From: Stutzerimonas kunmingensis | GTDB lineage: Bacteria > Pseudomonadota > Gammaproteobacteria > Pseudomonadales > Pseudomonadaceae | Assembly: GCF_014764705.1 (NCBI RefSeq) | Contig: NZ_JACXXG010000005.1 | Location: 62,001 to 126,000, forward strand | Length of the DNA: 64,000 nucleotides | Reading direction: 5' to 3' | In this document: positions 19,533 through 29,332 of the stretch, piece by piece | How the letters are laid out: each line of letters opens with the position of its first letter | How positions within the stretch are numbered: position 1 is the stretch's first letter | Notes under the pieces: model-generated | The model's input: only the letters and a program-made list of their open reading frames with translations | The model's database searches: none | What the model was told of the DNA's origin: nothing | Position numbers and translations under genes: made by a program

Positions 19533-19756
19533 CTTGGTTACTGGTTTTTCTGGTGATGCTGCTTGTGGTATTCGGCATGGCCATCGGCGTGATCATGGGA
19601 CGCAAGCCCATCGCGGGTTCCTGCGGGGGTATCGCCAATCTGGGCATCGAGAAGGAGTGCTCCATCTGTGGCGGTAGCCGCGAGAAGTGCGAAGAAGTGA
19701 ACGAGGCGAAGAACGCGGGTAACGCCGATCTCGCCTACGACGCCACCAAGCGTTGA
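19529..19756 (+). CDS. nqrM: NQR maturation protein NqrM
   Basis: A 75-residue protein with one N-terminal membrane helix (about residues 3-23) followed by a short tail with four cysteines: Cys32, Cys44, Cys47 and Cys54 (SCGG, CSICGG, EKC). This is the NqrM (formerly DUF539) pattern. In Vibrio it is needed to assemble NQR, probably by delivering iron to the NqrD/E site. It overlaps apbE by 4 bp and closes the operon. Confidence 0.95.
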   Translation: MTWLLVFLVMLLVVFGMAIGVIMGRKPIAGSCGGIANLGIEKECSICGGSREKCEEVNEAKNAGNADLAYDATKR

Positions 19757-19774
19757 TGTGAACCTTTGCGCGTC

Positions 19775-19800
19775 CAGGCAGCCCTGAGCGGGCTTGCCTG
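19775..19800 (+). terminator. stem-loop after nqrM (possible terminator)
   Basis: CAGGCA plus GCCC (19775-19784) can pair with GGGC plus TGCCTG (19790-19800) with one bulged base. It lies 19 bp after the nqrM stop. There is no clear U tract, so rho-independent termination is uncertain. Confidence 0.35.
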
Positions 19801-19885
19801 ACCGGGCTCCTGATGGGCACGGCGCGCGCAGAGCTTGAAAGAAGTGGCTGGTTTGCGTCTTTGGACATCGGCGAATTCGTTGACA

Positions 19886-19909
19886 GCAGCGGCGTCTCCC
19901 GCTGCGTTT
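19886..19909 (+). terminator. stem-loop immediately before sthA
   Basis: Perfect 7-bp arms GCAGCGG (19886-19892) and CCGCTGC (19899-19905) are followed by GTTTT. The loop ends 5 bp before the sthA ribosome site CAGGAG. It could terminate read-through from the nqr operon or modulate sthA expression. Confidence 0.35.
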
Positions 19910-19921
19910 TCAGGAGTGTAT

Positions 19922-21316
19922 ATGGCGGTCTATAACTACGATTTGGTGGTATTGGGTTCCGGTCCGGCCGGGGAGGGCGCGGCAATAAATGCCGTCAAGG
20001 CGGGACGCAAGGTCGCCGTGGTAGATAACCGTCCGCTGGTTGGGGGCAACTGCACACACCTGGGCACCATCCCGTCCAAGGCCTTGCGCCATTCGGTACG
20101 GCAGATCATGCAGTACAACACCAACCCGCTGTTCCGCCAGATCGGCGAACCACGCTGGTTCTCCTTTCCGGACGTGCTGAAGAGTGCCGAGAAGGTCATC
20201 AGCAAGCAGGTCACTTCCCGCACGAGTTACTACGCGCGTAACCGCATCGATACCTTCTTCGGGACTGCCAGCTTCTCCGATGAGCAGAGCGTCGAAGTGG
20301 TCTGCCTCAATGGCATGGTGGAAAAGCTGGTTGCCAGCCAGTTCGTCATCGCCACCGGCTCGCGCCCGTATCGACCGGCTGATATCGACTTCAATCACCC
20401 GCGTATCTACGACAGCGACACCATTCTTACTCTCAGTCACACGCCGCGCCGGATGATCATCTATGGGGCCGGCGTCATCGGTTGCGAATATGCATCGATC
20501 TTCAGCGGTCTGGGCGTGCTGGTCGATCTGATCGACAACCGCGAGCAGCTGCTCAGCTTCCTCGATGACGAGATTTCCGATGCGCTCAGCTATCACCTGC
20601 GCAACAACAACGTGCTGATTCGCCACAACGAAGAGTACGAGCGGGTCGAGGGGCTGGAGAACGGCGTCATCCTGCATCTTAAGTCGGGCAAGAAGATCAA
20701 GGCAGACGCATTCCTCTGGAGCAACGGACGTACCGGTAATACCGACAAGCTCGGGCTGGAGAACATCGGGCTCAAGGCCAACAGTCGTGGTCAGGTCCAG
20801 GTTGATGAGCACTACCGCACCGAGATCGGCAATATCTACGCTGCCGGCGATGTGATCGGTTGGCCGTCGCTGGCCAGTGCCGCTTATGACCAAGGCCGCT
20901 CGGCAGCGGGCAGCATCGTCGAGAATGACTCCTGGCGTTTCGTCGATGACGTACCGACCGGTATCTACACCATTCCCGAGATCAGCTCGATCGGCAAGAA
21001 TGAGCGCGAACTGACCCAGGCGAAGATTCCCTATGAAGTCGGTAAGGCGTTCTTCAAAAGCATGGCGCGGGCGCAGATTTCGTTCGAGCCAGTGGGCATG
21101 CTGAAGATTCTCTTCCACCGCGAAACGCTGGAAGTGCTCGGTGTGCACTGCTTCGGTTATCAGGCTTCGGAGATCGTGCACATTGGCCAGGCGATCATGA
21201 ACCAGAAGGGGCCGGCGAACAGCATCAAGTACTTCGTCAACACAACCTTCAACTACCCGACAATGGCCGAAGCCTACCGCGTCGCTGCGTTCGACGGGCT
21301 CAACCGGCTTTTTTGA
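19922..21316 (+). CDS. sthA: soluble pyridine nucleotide transhydrogenase
   Basis: A 464-residue flavoprotein that exchanges reducing equivalents between NADPH and NAD in the cytoplasm. The FAD-binding motif [10 protein letters not shown] is at residues 12-21. At the position of the disulfide of the related lipoamide dehydrogenases it reads CTHLGT, with Cys44 and Thr49. This lack of the second cysteine is typical of SthA. A second Rossmann motif [13 protein letters not shown] binds the pyridine nucleotide. The ATG at 19922 is preceded by CAGGAG; the longer open frame is not needed. Its place after the nqr operon fits NADH/NADPH balancing. Confidence 0.96.
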   Translation: MAVYNYDLVVLGSGPAGEGAAINAVKAGRKVAVVDNRPLVGGNCTHLGTIPSKALRHSVRQIMQYNTNPLFRQIGEPRWFSFPDVLKSAEKVISKQVTSRTSYYARNRIDTFFGTASFSDEQSVEVVCLNGMVEKLVASQFVIATGSRPYRPADIDFNHPRIYDSDTILTLSHTPRRMIIYGAGVIGCEYASIFSGLGVLVDLIDNREQLLSFLDDEISDALSYHLRNNNVLIRHNEEYERVEGLENGVILHLKSGKKIKADAFLWSNGRTGNTDKLGLENIGLKANSRGQVQVDEHYRTEIGNIYAAGDVIGWPSLASAAYDQGRSAAGSIVENDSWRFVDDVPTGIYTIPEISSIGKNERELTQAKIPYEVGKAFFKSMARAQISFEPVGMLKILFHRETLEVLGVHCFGYQASEIVHIGQAIMNQKGPANSIKYFVNTTFNYPTMAEAYRVAAFDGLNRLF

Positions 21317-21413
21317 GCAGCTCCGGCCGCTGGCCTGAGGCGGCTGGAGAGGGCGGCGACTCCCGTAATTGGCATTGGCCTAACCGGGAGAGCTTCTGAT
21401 CAGGTGAGGGTGA

Positions 21414-21440
21414 ATCCGGCAGCGGCCTGCGCTGCCGGAT
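21414..21440. terminator. stem-loop between convergent sthA and phosphodiesterase genes
   Basis: Perfect 10-bp arms ATCCGGCAGC (21414-21423) and GCTGCCGGAT (21431-21440) around a 7-nt loop, lying between two convergent genes. No U tract is present on either side, so it may stabilise transcript ends instead of terminating by itself. Confidence 0.4.
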
Positions 21441-21461
21441 CGTGCCGCGGTGCGTTGGCTG

Positions 21462-22184
21462 TCAGGATCGCGATAGCGTACTGACAGCCAGGCCGGGGTA
21501 GTCGGTGATCAGGCTGTCGACGCCGAGGTCGGCCAGGCGGCGCATCAGGGCTGGTTCATTGACTGTCCACACCGATACATGCAGGCCCTGTTTACGCGCT
21601 TTTTCCAGACGCTCCGGGGTGCACAGCGTCCACTTCAATGCCAGCAGGCTGCAGCCATATTGACGGGCGACCTTCAGTGGGTCGAGCCAGTTGTGCTCGG
21701 CTACCAGCCCGCGTGATATCTCTGGCGCCAGCCGGTTCAGCGCACGCAGGACTTCACGAGAACTCGACGTGACGGTGATGCGATCGAGCAACCGATGCTG
21801 TTCGGCCAGCTCCTTGATCGCCATGACCGTACGCGCGGCGCGCACCCGTGAAGCACTCTTGACCTCAAGCTGCCAGTGCTCGAAATCGCATTTTTCGAAC
21901 AGCTCGCTCAGCCTCGGAATAGGGCAGGGTGTCTTCCAGCCAGGTCCGCCTTCCCGGGCGTCGTAGTTCACAAGCTCGTCGGCATCATGTTGCACGACTT
22001 TTCCCCGGCGACCGGTGGTGCGCTTGAGTGTCGGGTCGTGGATGACCATCAATTCGCCGTCGCGGGAAAGATGCAGATCCAGCTCGCAGCGGCGCACGCC
22101 GTGCTGGAGGCATTGCTCGAAGCTCACCAGGGTGTTTTCTGGCGCTTCGCCCTTGGCGCCGCGATGGCCGTAGATGAGTGTCAC
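21462..22184 (-). CDS. glycerophosphodiester phosphodiesterase (UgpQ/GlpQ-like)
   Basis: A 240-residue GDPD-family enzyme with a TIM-barrel fold that hydrolyses glycerophosphodiesters to glycerol-3-phosphate and an alcohol. Catalytic and metal-binding residues are visible in YGHRGAKGEAPENT (His7, Arg8, Glu13), in CELDLHLSRDG (Glu34, Asp36) and in VIHDPTLKRTT (His49). There is no signal peptide, so it should be cytoplasmic, like UgpQ. The C-terminal VWTVNEP and DSLITDYPG motifs are typical. It is followed on the chromosome by the convergent sthA. Confidence 0.93.
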   Translation of the reverse strand: MTLIYGHRGAKGEAPENTLVSFEQCLQHGVRRCELDLHLSRDGELMVIHDPTLKRTTGRRGKVVQHDADELVNYDAREGGPGWKTPCPIPRLSELFEKCDFEHWQLEVKSASRVRAARTVMAIKELAEQHRLLDRITVTSSSREVLRALNRLAPEISRGLVAEHNWLDPLKVARQYGCSLLALKWTLCTPERLEKARKQGLHVSVWTVNEPALMRRLADLGVDSLITDYPGLAVSTLSRS

Positions 22185-22199
22185 GGTTGCAAGTCTTCC

Positions 22200-22490
22200 T
22201 TAGGGGGATGATGGGGGGCGTTGATGATGGCGCACGCTGCTGATCACCCGGTCGCCTTCGAAGTACACGGAAAACTCCCGGTAATCCCAGCGGGTGATCG
22301 GCGGCTGGCCGACGGCGGGTCGCTCTTCATCGGCCAGGCCGAAGCGGTCCAGAACCTGGTTCTTCGAGTCGCCACGACTCGGCATGGTCATTTCCGGCAG
22401 GCCTTGTTGGCCAACAGGTATCCGAATGTCTTCGGCGAACAGGGGGGGACTGAATGTCAGTACGAGCAGCAGAGTCGCCAGGCGGCGCAT
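22200..22490 (-). CDS. small secreted protein of unknown function
   Basis: A 96-residue protein with a signal peptide at residues 1-19 (ending PPLFA). The mature 77 residues include SRGDSKNQVLDRFG, TRWDYREFSVYFEGDRVI and a Pro/Ser-rich tail. The pattern of a DRFG-type turn followed by WDY and VYFEGDRV recalls small SmpA/BamE-like periplasmic folds, but this is only a resemblance. It sits 15 bp before the phosphodiesterase and 3 bp after the PilZ gene on the same strand, probably in one operon. Confidence 0.75.
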   Translation of the reverse strand: MRRLATLLLVLTFSPPLFAEDIRIPVGQQGLPEMTMPSRGDSKNQVLDRFGLADEERPAVGQPPITRWDYREFSVYFEGDRVISSVRHHQRPPSSP

Positions 22491-22493
22491 CGG

Positions 22494-23066
22494 TCAATCT
22501 CCTTGCAGGCTTTCCAGGGCCAGGCGCCGCTCCAGCGCCTGTTTCTGCAGGATATGTCGTGCGAGCAACTGTCGCTGTGCATCAGTCAACGCTTCGAACT
22601 CTGTGCCGATATCGTAACGCCCGTCATCCATCGGCGTGCAGTAGATAACCCGCGCGGCCAGCACAAGGCCAAGCCCCTGGGGCAGCAGAATCAGCTTCAG
22701 TGTGAGCCCCTCTCCTTCAGCTTTGGGCTGCTCGCTGGCGAAGCTGATACCGCCTTCGGACAATATCACCGGCTGCGGTGCGCCCTGATCCTTCAGCAGA
22801 TCCTGCGCCAGTGCCTGGCCCAGGAGTTCGATTCGTTTGTTCTGCACCTTCAGGTAATTGGCCAGCGTGCGATTGCTCTCGGCAATCTGCCGCAACAAAT
22901 GCTGCGCTTCGAAATCAAGTTGGTGCAGCTCGCCGAGCAGGCTGAAAAGCGGCGGTAGGGGCGCTGCGTCGGCCTCCTGGCCTTGGCCGGCCGGGATGAT
23001 TTCCAGTGCCACACGATCCTCGATACGGTAGTATTCGCGGCGTTCTTCAGTGTCTTGTGTCGGCAT
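22494..23066 (-). CDS. PilZ-domain protein
   Basis: A 190-residue cytoplasmic protein. The N-terminus RREYYRIEDRVALEI carries a degenerate PilZ-type RxxxR opening. A helical stretch of about residues 40-95 (LHQLDFEAQHLLRQIAES) resembles a coiled coil. The remainder holds LSEGGISF, the D/NxSxxG-like second motif in altered form, and a C-terminal helix. Whether it binds cyclic-di-GMP is uncertain because both motifs deviate. I set the start at the ATG at 23066; the frame is open much further upstream, antisense to lolC. Confidence 0.75.
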   Translation of the reverse strand: MPTQDTEERREYYRIEDRVALEIIPAGQGQEADAAPLPPLFSLLGELHQLDFEAQHLLRQIAESNRTLANYLKVQNKRIELLGQALAQDLLKDQGAPQPVILSEGGISFASEQPKAEGEGLTLKLILLPQGLGLVLAARVIYCTPMDDGRYDIGTEFEALTDAQRQLLARHILQKQALERRLALESLQGD

Positions 23067-23165
23067 GGCGATACCCCGGATGCAGTAATGGCCAGAGTGT
23101 ATCAGGCCCCGCGGTGACGTCAGCTGCATGTTGTTTCTTCCCCCGCCAGCGAACCCGTCGATCTT

Positions 23166-24413
23166 ATGTTCAGACCGCTGTCCGTCTTTATCGGCGCGCG
23201 TTACACCCGCGCCAGACGTCGTAGCCTCTTCGTCTCCTTCATCTCCCTGACATCCATGATCGGGCTCGCCCTGGGTGTGCTGGTGATGATCGTCGTGCTT
23301 TCCGTGATGAACGGCTTTGATCACGAGATGCGTACCCGCGTGTTGGGCATGGTGCCGCATGCGACGATCGAAAGCCCGACGCCAATTGGCGACTGGCAGA
23401 CACTTGGGAAGCGCCTCGAAGGGCACTCCCAGGTCGCGGCGACGGCACCTTTCATTCAAAGCCAGGGGTTGCTGACCCATCAGGGGCAGGTGACCAAAAT
23501 CCTGATCAACGCAGTGGACCCCGAGGCCGAACGGCGGGTTTCGATCATCGATCAGTTTTTCCGCGAGGGTTCGCTGGACGATCTCGCCGCAGGCGAGTTC
23601 GGTATCGTCATCGGTGACAAGGCTGCGACCAAGCTCGGTGTCGGCGTGGGGGACAAGATCACCTTCGTGGCGCCCGAAGTCATCGTGACTCCAGCTGGGA
23701 TGTTCCCGCGCATGAAGCGTTTTACCGTGACCGGAATCTTTCATGTCGGAGCCGGCGAGATCGATGGCTACGTTGCGCTGGCGAACATCGCTGACATAGC
23801 ACGGCTGCAGCGCTGGAAGCCGGACCAGGTCCAGGGAGTTCGTCTGCGTTTCGACGACCTGTTCCAGGCGCCCCGCATTGCCTGGGAGCTGGCCGGCCAG
23901 CTCGGCGATGATTTCTATTCCCGTGACTGGACCCGCACCCATGGCAACCTGTACCAGGCGATTCGCATGGAGAAGGCCATGATCGGACTGTTGTTGCTGC
24001 TGATCGTGGCGGTGGCGGCGTTCAACATCATTTCGACGCTGGTGATGGTAGTAACCGACAAGCGCGGCGATATCGCCATCCTTCGCACGCTGGGCGCGAC
24101 CCCGAAACAGATCATGGCGATATTCATGGTCCAGGGTACGGTGATCGGCGTCGTCGGCACCTTGGTCGGGGCGCTGCTGGGCATGTTCGCGGCAGTCAAT
24201 GTCAGCAGCTGGATCGCTGCCCTGGAACGCCTGATCGGACACAAGTTTCTCAGCGCCGACGTCTATTTCATTGACTATCTGCCGTCACGGCTGATGGCGG
24301 CCGACGTCATCCAGGTCTGTGTTGCCGCGCTGGTCCTGAGTTTCCTCGCGACCCTGTATCCGGCCTGGCGCGCTGCGCGCACCCAGCCGGCAGAGGCGCT
24401 ACGTTATGAGTGA
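23166..24413 (+). CDS. lolC: lipoprotein-releasing system permease LolC
   Basis: A 415-residue inner-membrane permease of the LolCDE exporter, which extracts outer-membrane lipoproteins from the inner membrane and passes them to LolA. It has one N-terminal membrane helix (about 25-50), a large periplasmic domain and three C-terminal helices with an FtsX-type fold ([36 protein letters not shown]). It starts [19 protein letters not shown], nearly the same as the downstream LolE. Its last 8 bp overlap lolD. The LolC/LolE assignment of the two paralogues follows gene order. Confidence 0.93.
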   Translation: MFRPLSVFIGARYTRARRRSLFVSFISLTSMIGLALGVLVMIVVLSVMNGFDHEMRTRVLGMVPHATIESPTPIGDWQTLGKRLEGHSQVAATAPFIQSQGLLTHQGQVTKILINAVDPEAERRVSIIDQFFREGSLDDLAAGEFGIVIGDKAATKLGVGVGDKITFVAPEVIVTPAGMFPRMKRFTVTGIFHVGAGEIDGYVALANIADIARLQRWKPDQVQGVRLRFDDLFQAPRIAWELAGQLGDDFYSRDWTRTHGNLYQAIRMEKAMIGLLLLLIVAVAAFNIISTLVMVVTDKRGDIAILRTLGATPKQIMAIFMVQGTVIGVVGTLVGALLGMFAAVNVSSWIAALERLIGHKFLSADVYFIDYLPSRLMAADVIQVCVAALVLSFLATLYPAWRAARTQPAEALRYE

Positions 24414-25119
24414 ACAGGTTATGAACGAGCTTTCTTCGCAAAAGCACGCGGTGCTGAGCTGCCGCAATCTTGGCAAACGCTACGAGCAGGGTCCGGAGTC
24501 GGTGGAAGTGCTGTCCGGCCTGCAACTCGAGTTGTTCCCGGGGCAGCGCGTCGCCATCGTCGGCAGTTCCGGCTCGGGCAAGAGCACCCTGTTGAACCTG
24601 CTTGGCGGGCTGGATACGCCCAGTGAGGGCAGTGTCTGGCTGGCCGGTGAGGAGCTTTCGGCGCTCAACGAAAAGGATCGCGGGTTATTGCGTAACCGCG
24701 CGCTGGGCTTCGTTTACCAGTTCCATCACCTGCTCGCCGAATTCACTGCACTGGAGAATGTCTGCATGCCGTTGCTGATCGGGCGGACGCCGATCCCGAA
24801 AGCGCGGCAGAAGGCCGCTGCGCTGTTGACGCGTGTCGGACTCGGGCATCGCCTTGAGCACAAACCGGCGGAGCTCTCGGGCGGTGAACGCCAGCGTGTG
24901 GCGATTGCACGGGCGCTGGTGAACGAGCCGGCGCTGGTACTGCTCGACGAACCTACCGGAAACCTTGACCATCACACGGCGCAAGGCATCCAGGACCTCA
25001 TGCTGGAGCTCAGCAAGTCGTTGCAGACTGCCTTCCTCGTGGTTACCCATGACCGTCAGCTTGCCGCGCAGATGGATCAGATCCTGCGGTTAGAAGACGG
25101 ACGTCTGGTGGTCGAATGA
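24406..25119 (+). CDS. lolD: lipoprotein-releasing system ATP-binding protein LolD
   Basis: A 237-residue ABC ATPase powering LolCE. The Walker A motif GSSGSGKST starts at about residue 53. The signature is [15 protein letters not shown], Walker B is [12 protein letters not shown], and a switch His is present (VVTHDRQLA). The start at 24406 overlaps lolC by 8 bp, and an internal ATG at 24421 is an alternative. The end overlaps lolE by 4 bp. Confidence 0.97.
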   Translation: MSEQVMNELSSQKHAVLSCRNLGKRYEQGPESVEVLSGLQLELFPGQRVAIVGSSGSGKSTLLNLLGGLDTPSEGSVWLAGEELSALNEKDRGLLRNRALGFVYQFHHLLAEFTALENVCMPLLIGRTPIPKARQKAAALLTRVGLGHRLEHKPAELSGGERQRVAIARALVNEPALVLLDEPTGNLDHHTAQGIQDLMLELSKSLQTAFLVVTHDRQLAAQMDQILRLEDGRLVVE

Positions 25120-26363
25120 TGTTCAGGCCTCTGAGTGTCTTTATCGGCAGCCGCTACACCCGTGCCAAGCGGCGCAACCATTTCATCTCGTTCATCTCCC
25201 TGACCTCGCTAATCGGCCTGGCACTTGGCGTGTTGGCGATGATCATGGTCCTGTCCGTGATGAACGGATTTCAGCGCGAGATGAGTTCGCGCATTCTCGG
25301 GATGGTGTCCCACGCCACCGTCATCGGTGATCAGCCATTGGACGACTGGCAGGCCGTTGCGTCGCGCCTGTCGGCGCATCCTCAGATTGTCGGCAGTGCA
25401 CCCGTCACCCAGCTCGAAGGCATGCTGTCATTCAAGGGCAGCATGCAGCCGATACAGATCAGCGGTATCGATCCGCAGGCTGAGGCGGATGTATCCATCG
25501 TCGGTGATCGCCTGGTCGGGGGCAGTCTGGATGCGCTGAAACCGGGTGAGTTCGGCGTCATCATCGGCTTGATGACCGCCCGGCGCTTCGGTCTGAAGCT
25601 GGGCGACAAGTTGACACTGATCGTGCCGGAAGTGAGCTCCTCGCCCGGTGGAGTCACGCCTCGCATGCAGAGGCTGAATGTGGTTGGCGTTTTCAAGGTG
25701 GGCGCCGATCTGGACGGCAGCCTGGGGATGATCCACCGCGCCGATGCTGCGCAGATCCATCGTTGGGCGCCGCAGCAGGTGCAGGGCGTGCGGCTCAAGC
25801 TGAGCGACCTGTATCGGGCGCCGGAGGTGGCAGCGCAGGTGGCTGAAATGCTCGGTGATGGCTACCGCGTGGAGGACTGGTCTTATACGCAGGGCAGCCT
25901 ATTCAGCGCGATGAAGATGGAAAAGACCATGATTGGGCTGTTGTTGATGCTGATCGTTGCGGTGGCTGCCTTCAATATCATTGCGACGCTGATCATGGTC
26001 GTTGCCGACAAGCGAGCCGATATCGCGATTCTGCGCACGCTTGGCGCGACTCCACGGCAGATCATGGCGATCTTCATGGTTCAGGGCAGCATCATTGGCT
26101 TCAGTGGCACCGTGATAGGCGTGATTCTGGGCGTACTCGGTGCGCTGAACGTAAGTGCTCTGGTGGCCTGGCTGGAAAAAGTGTCAGGCCAGCATATCTT
26201 TAGTTCCGACGTCTACTTCATCAGCACCCTGCCATCGGAGCTGCGTCTGGAGGACGTGGTGCTGGTATCGGTCGCGGCGCTGACCTTGAGCTTCTTGGCT
26301 ACGCTCTATCCGGCATGGCGAGCCGCGCAGACCCAGCCGGCCGAGGCACTGCGCTACGAGTGA
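25116..26363 (+). CDS. lolE: lipoprotein-releasing system permease LolE
   Basis: A 415-residue paralogue of LolC with the same layout: an N-terminal helix, a periplasmic domain and three C-terminal helices with the FtsX motif. The first 50 and last 150 residues are very similar to the upstream LolC, while the periplasmic domains differ more, as expected for the two non-identical halves of the transporter. It overlaps lolD by 4 bp. The convergent DUF2062 gene begins 6 bp after its stop. Confidence 0.93.
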   Translation: MMFRPLSVFIGSRYTRAKRRNHFISFISLTSLIGLALGVLAMIMVLSVMNGFQREMSSRILGMVSHATVIGDQPLDDWQAVASRLSAHPQIVGSAPVTQLEGMLSFKGSMQPIQISGIDPQAEADVSIVGDRLVGGSLDALKPGEFGVIIGLMTARRFGLKLGDKLTLIVPEVSSSPGGVTPRMQRLNVVGVFKVGADLDGSLGMIHRADAAQIHRWAPQQVQGVRLKLSDLYRAPEVAAQVAEMLGDGYRVEDWSYTQGSLFSAMKMEKTMIGLLLMLIVAVAAFNIIATLIMVVADKRADIAILRTLGATPRQIMAIFMVQGSIIGFSGTVIGVILGVLGALNVSALVAWLEKVSGQHIFSSDVYFISTLPSELRLEDVVLVSVAALTLSFLATLYPAWRAAQTQPAEALRYE

Positions 26364-26369
26364 TGGCCG

Positions 26370-26885
26370 TTAGCGCCGGCCGTTCTGTCGCCGGCGCCAG
26401 CTGCGCCCGACCCACCAGCGCCAGTAGGCCTGAGTTAGAACGTAGCCGAGAATGGCGAAAACGACGCCCGAAACCAGCGAGCCCAGATACAGCGGCTGCC
26501 AGTTGTGCTGCAGCATGTGACTTACCCAGGCCAGGCTCAATTCTGCCGGCATGTCAGAGGCCGGTGTATCCAGCAGCCAGGTTCCGACCTTGTAATTGCA
26601 ATAGAACACCGGAGGCATGGTCAGCGGGTTGGTCAGCCAGACCAAACCTACCGCGATGGGCAGATTGGCTCTCGCGGGAAGCGCACAGACGGCCGCCGCG
26701 AGCATCTGCATGGGCATCGGAATCATCGCCCAAAACAGGCCGATAGCCATGGCTCGCGCCACCGAGTGCCTATTGAGATGCCAGAGATTGGGATCGTGAA
26801 TCAGCGCGCCGAGAAAACGCAGGGACTTGTTAGTCTTGATGCGATCGGGGTGCGGCATGTAGCGTTTGAAAAAGCGACGCGGCAT
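26370..26885 (-). CDS. DUF2062 membrane protein
   Basis: A 171-residue inner-membrane protein with the DUF2062 pattern. A basic N-terminus MPRRFFKRYMPHPDRI is followed by the membrane region AIGLFWAMIPMPMQMLAA, then VWLTNPLTMPPVFYCNYKVG and a final hydrophobic helix before a basic tail. The family has no established role that I know. I chose the ATG at 26885; the open frame reaches 26999 without better support. It converges on lolE and diverges from comEC. Confidence 0.85.
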   Translation of the reverse strand: MPRRFFKRYMPHPDRIKTNKSLRFLGALIHDPNLWHLNRHSVARAMAIGLFWAMIPMPMQMLAAAVCALPARANLPIAVGLVWLTNPLTMPPVFYCNYKVGTWLLDTPASDMPAELSLAWVSHMLQHNWQPLYLGSLVSGVVFAILGYVLTQAYWRWWVGRSWRRRQNGRR

Positions 26886-27035
26886 GAAGGTTCTCTGGCA
26901 GGCTGCAGCCCGGCGATTATGCCTCGAATCGCGATGCGGCGCTGACAGGAGTTTTGTGACATTAGGTCTACGCCCGCGACAAATTGACCATCCGCCCACA
27001 GCGGTCCCGGAATGGATTCCAGGAGTCGAAAAAGC

Positions 27036-29261
27036 ATGCGCACATGGATGTTGGCGCTCGCGGCAGGCCTCGTCTTGCCCCGTTTCTTACCGGCGTTGCC
27101 CTCTGTCTGGATCTTGTGCGTGCTTGGCGTGCTGGGGGGCTTGCTGCTTTCGCGTCGGCGCTGGGCGTCGTCCGGGTTGCTTCTCCTCGGGTTCGCCTGG
27201 GCATGCTGGCAGTGCCAGAGTGCCATTGATGATCGCCTGCCCGTTTCGCAAGATGGCCGGACATACTGGATCCAGGGGACGGTCAGTGGATTGCCCACCA
27301 GCACGGGCGATGTCGTGCGCTTCGAGTTGGAGGATATCGAGTCGAGGCATGCTGGGCTGCCGTCGAAGGTGCGTCTGTCCTGGTACGGCGGCCCGCAAGT
27401 GCGGGCCGGCGAGCGCTGGCGGCTTGCGGCTCGACTGAAACGTCCGCGTGGCCTGGTCAATCCGCATGCGTTCGACTACGAAGCCTGGTTGCTGGCGCGT
27501 CGCATTGGCGCGACCGGTTCGGTCAAGGCGGGAGAGCGCCTCTTCGCGCCGCACTCCGTGAATAGTTGGCGCGACCGCTTGAGGCTCCGTCTGATGGAGG
27601 TCTCCGCGTCCGGTCGACAAGGCGCGATTGCGGCACTGGTGGTCGGTGATGACTCCGGCCTGAGTCATGAGGATTGGCAGGTGTTGCAGGACACCGGCAC
27701 GGTGCACCTGATGGTCATATCCGGACAGCACATCGGCATGCTGGCTGGCTTGCTATACGGACTGGTTTCGCTAGCAGCTCGATGGGGCTTCTGGCCCAGC
27801 CGTTGGCCCTGGCTTCCATGCGCATGCGCGTTGGCTCTCGCTGGCGCGCTTTCCTATGGATGGCTCGCGGGGTTCGATGTGCCGGTGCGTCGTGCGTGTC
27901 TCATGGTCGCCGTGGTCCTGCTCTGGCGCTTGCGCTTTCGTCATCTGGGTGTCTGGCAGCCGCTGTTGCTGGCGCTGAATGGTGTCCTGCTGGTCGACCC
28001 CCTGGTCTCGTTGCAGCCGGGGTTTTGGCTCTCATTCGGGGCCGTTGCGGTGCTCGCGCTGGCGTTCTCCGGTCGGCTCGGCCGATGGAAGTGGTGGGCG
28101 ACGCTGACGCGCGCCCAATGGGCAGCTTCCCTCGGCCTGCTGCCTCTGTTACTGACGCTGGGACTGCCGGTCAGCGCCAGCGGGCCTTTGGCCAATCTGA
28201 TTGCCGTACCCTGGGTAAGCCTCACCGTTCCCTTCGCGCTGCTCGGTACGTTGCTTCTGCCGTTGGGCGCTATCGGCGAGACGCTACTCTGGTTGGTCGG
28301 CACCTCGCTGGCGCTGCTGTTCGAGCTGCTGTCCGCCATGGCTACCTGGCAACCCGCCTGGCTGGCGGTCGGTATACCCATCTGGGCCTTGCTGATGATT
28401 GGGCTGGGTGTGCTGTTGATGTTATTGCCGTCAGGTGTGCCGGTGCGTGCGCTCGGACTGGTGCTCCTCGCGCCGTTGGTGTATCCCCCGTATTCCGAAG
28501 TAGCCGAAGGACGGGCGCAGGTCTCGGTGCTGGATGTGGGGCAGGGGCTTTCGGTACTGGTGCAGACCCGGGAGCACGCGTTGCTCTACGATGCGGGACC
28601 GAGGCAGGGTGATTTCGATACCGGCGAGCGTGTCGTGTTCCCGTCGCTGCGAAGCCTGGGCGTGAAGAGGCTGGACATACTGCTGCTGAGCCATGCGGAT
28701 AACGATCATTCCGGTGGCGCTCAGGCGATCCGTCGACTGCTTCCGGTCGCGCGGACCGTCAGTGGGGAGCCGCAACGACATGCGACCGATCTGAATGCCA
28801 AGCCCTGTGAAAACGGTGCCGAGTGGCGGTGGAACGGCGTGCGTTTCAGTCTCTGGCAATGGCAGACGGCCCGGGAAAGCAATCAGACGTCATGCGTTCT
28901 GCTGGTCGAGGCCAATGGCGAACGGGTTCTGCTTACCGGCGATATCGATCAGGCCGCGGAGCAGGCTTTGCTGCTCAGCGGACAGGACGTAAAGGCGCAG
29001 TGGTTGCTATTGCCTCATCACGGCAGCCTCAGCTCATCGTCGGAGCCATTCCTGCGAGCGGTGGAACCGAGCGCCGCGCTGATCTCACGGAGCCTGCACA
29101 ACGCTTTCGGTCATCCTCATCCGACTGTGACCGCTCGCCTCGAAGCGTCCGCGATCGACGTTTACGACACTGCCTTGCACGGCGCGATCCGCATCGATCT
29201 CGGCGATTTCTCGGTGGCGGAGATACAGCGTGCGGAACGTCGGTTCTGGCGGGAAAAATGA
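27036..29261 (+). CDS. comEC: ComEC/Rec2-type DNA internalisation protein
   Basis: A 741-residue polytopic protein forming the inner-membrane channel for DNA uptake in naturally transformable bacteria. In order: N-terminal membrane helices and an OB-like DUF4131 domain, the Competence domain with many helices (VHLMVISGQHIGMLAGL is its hallmark), and a C-terminal metallo-beta-lactamase-like domain with LSHADNDHSGG. I prefer the ATG at 27036, which has AGGAG at 27021-27025; another ATG at 27012 has no ribosome site. The gene is intact, consistent with a potentially transformable host. Confidence 0.92.
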   Translation: MRTWMLALAAGLVLPRFLPALPSVWILCVLGVLGGLLLSRRRWASSGLLLLGFAWACWQCQSAIDDRLPVSQDGRTYWIQGTVSGLPTSTGDVVRFELEDIESRHAGLPSKVRLSWYGGPQVRAGERWRLAARLKRPRGLVNPHAFDYEAWLLARRIGATGSVKAGERLFAPHSVNSWRDRLRLRLMEVSASGRQGAIAALVVGDDSGLSHEDWQVLQDTGTVHLMVISGQHIGMLAGLLYGLVSLAARWGFWPSRWPWLPCACALALAGALSYGWLAGFDVPVRRACLMVAVVLLWRLRFRHLGVWQPLLLALNGVLLVDPLVSLQPGFWLSFGAVAVLALAFSGRLGRWKWWATLTRAQWAASLGLLPLLLTLGLPVSASGPLANLIAVPWVSLTVPFALLGTLLLPLGAIGETLLWLVGTSLALLFELLSAMATWQPAWLAVGIPIWALLMIGLGVLLMLLPSGVPVRALGLVLLAPLVYPPYSEVAEGRAQVSVLDVGQGLSVLVQTREHALLYDAGPRQGDFDTGERVVFPSLRSLGVKRLDILLLSHADNDHSGGAQAIRRLLPVARTVSGEPQRHATDLNAKPCENGAEWRWNGVRFSLWQWQTARESNQTSCVLLVEANGERVLLTGDIDQAAEQALLLSGQDVKAQWLLLPHHGSLSSSSEPFLRAVEPSAALISRSLHNAFGHPHPTVTARLEASAIDVYDTALHGAIRIDLGDFSVAEIQRAERRFWREK

Positions 29262-29332
29262 GAACGGCGGCCGTCGGCGACCCCGCGACCCTATGCTAGA
29301 GTGGCGCCACTTTTTCGAGGGGGATTCATCTC

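Noticed and set aside
23166-26363. lolC/lolE similarity as a recent tandem duplication
   Set aside because: The LolC-LolD-LolE arrangement with two paralogous permeases is ancient and normal; the periplasmic regions are clearly diverged.
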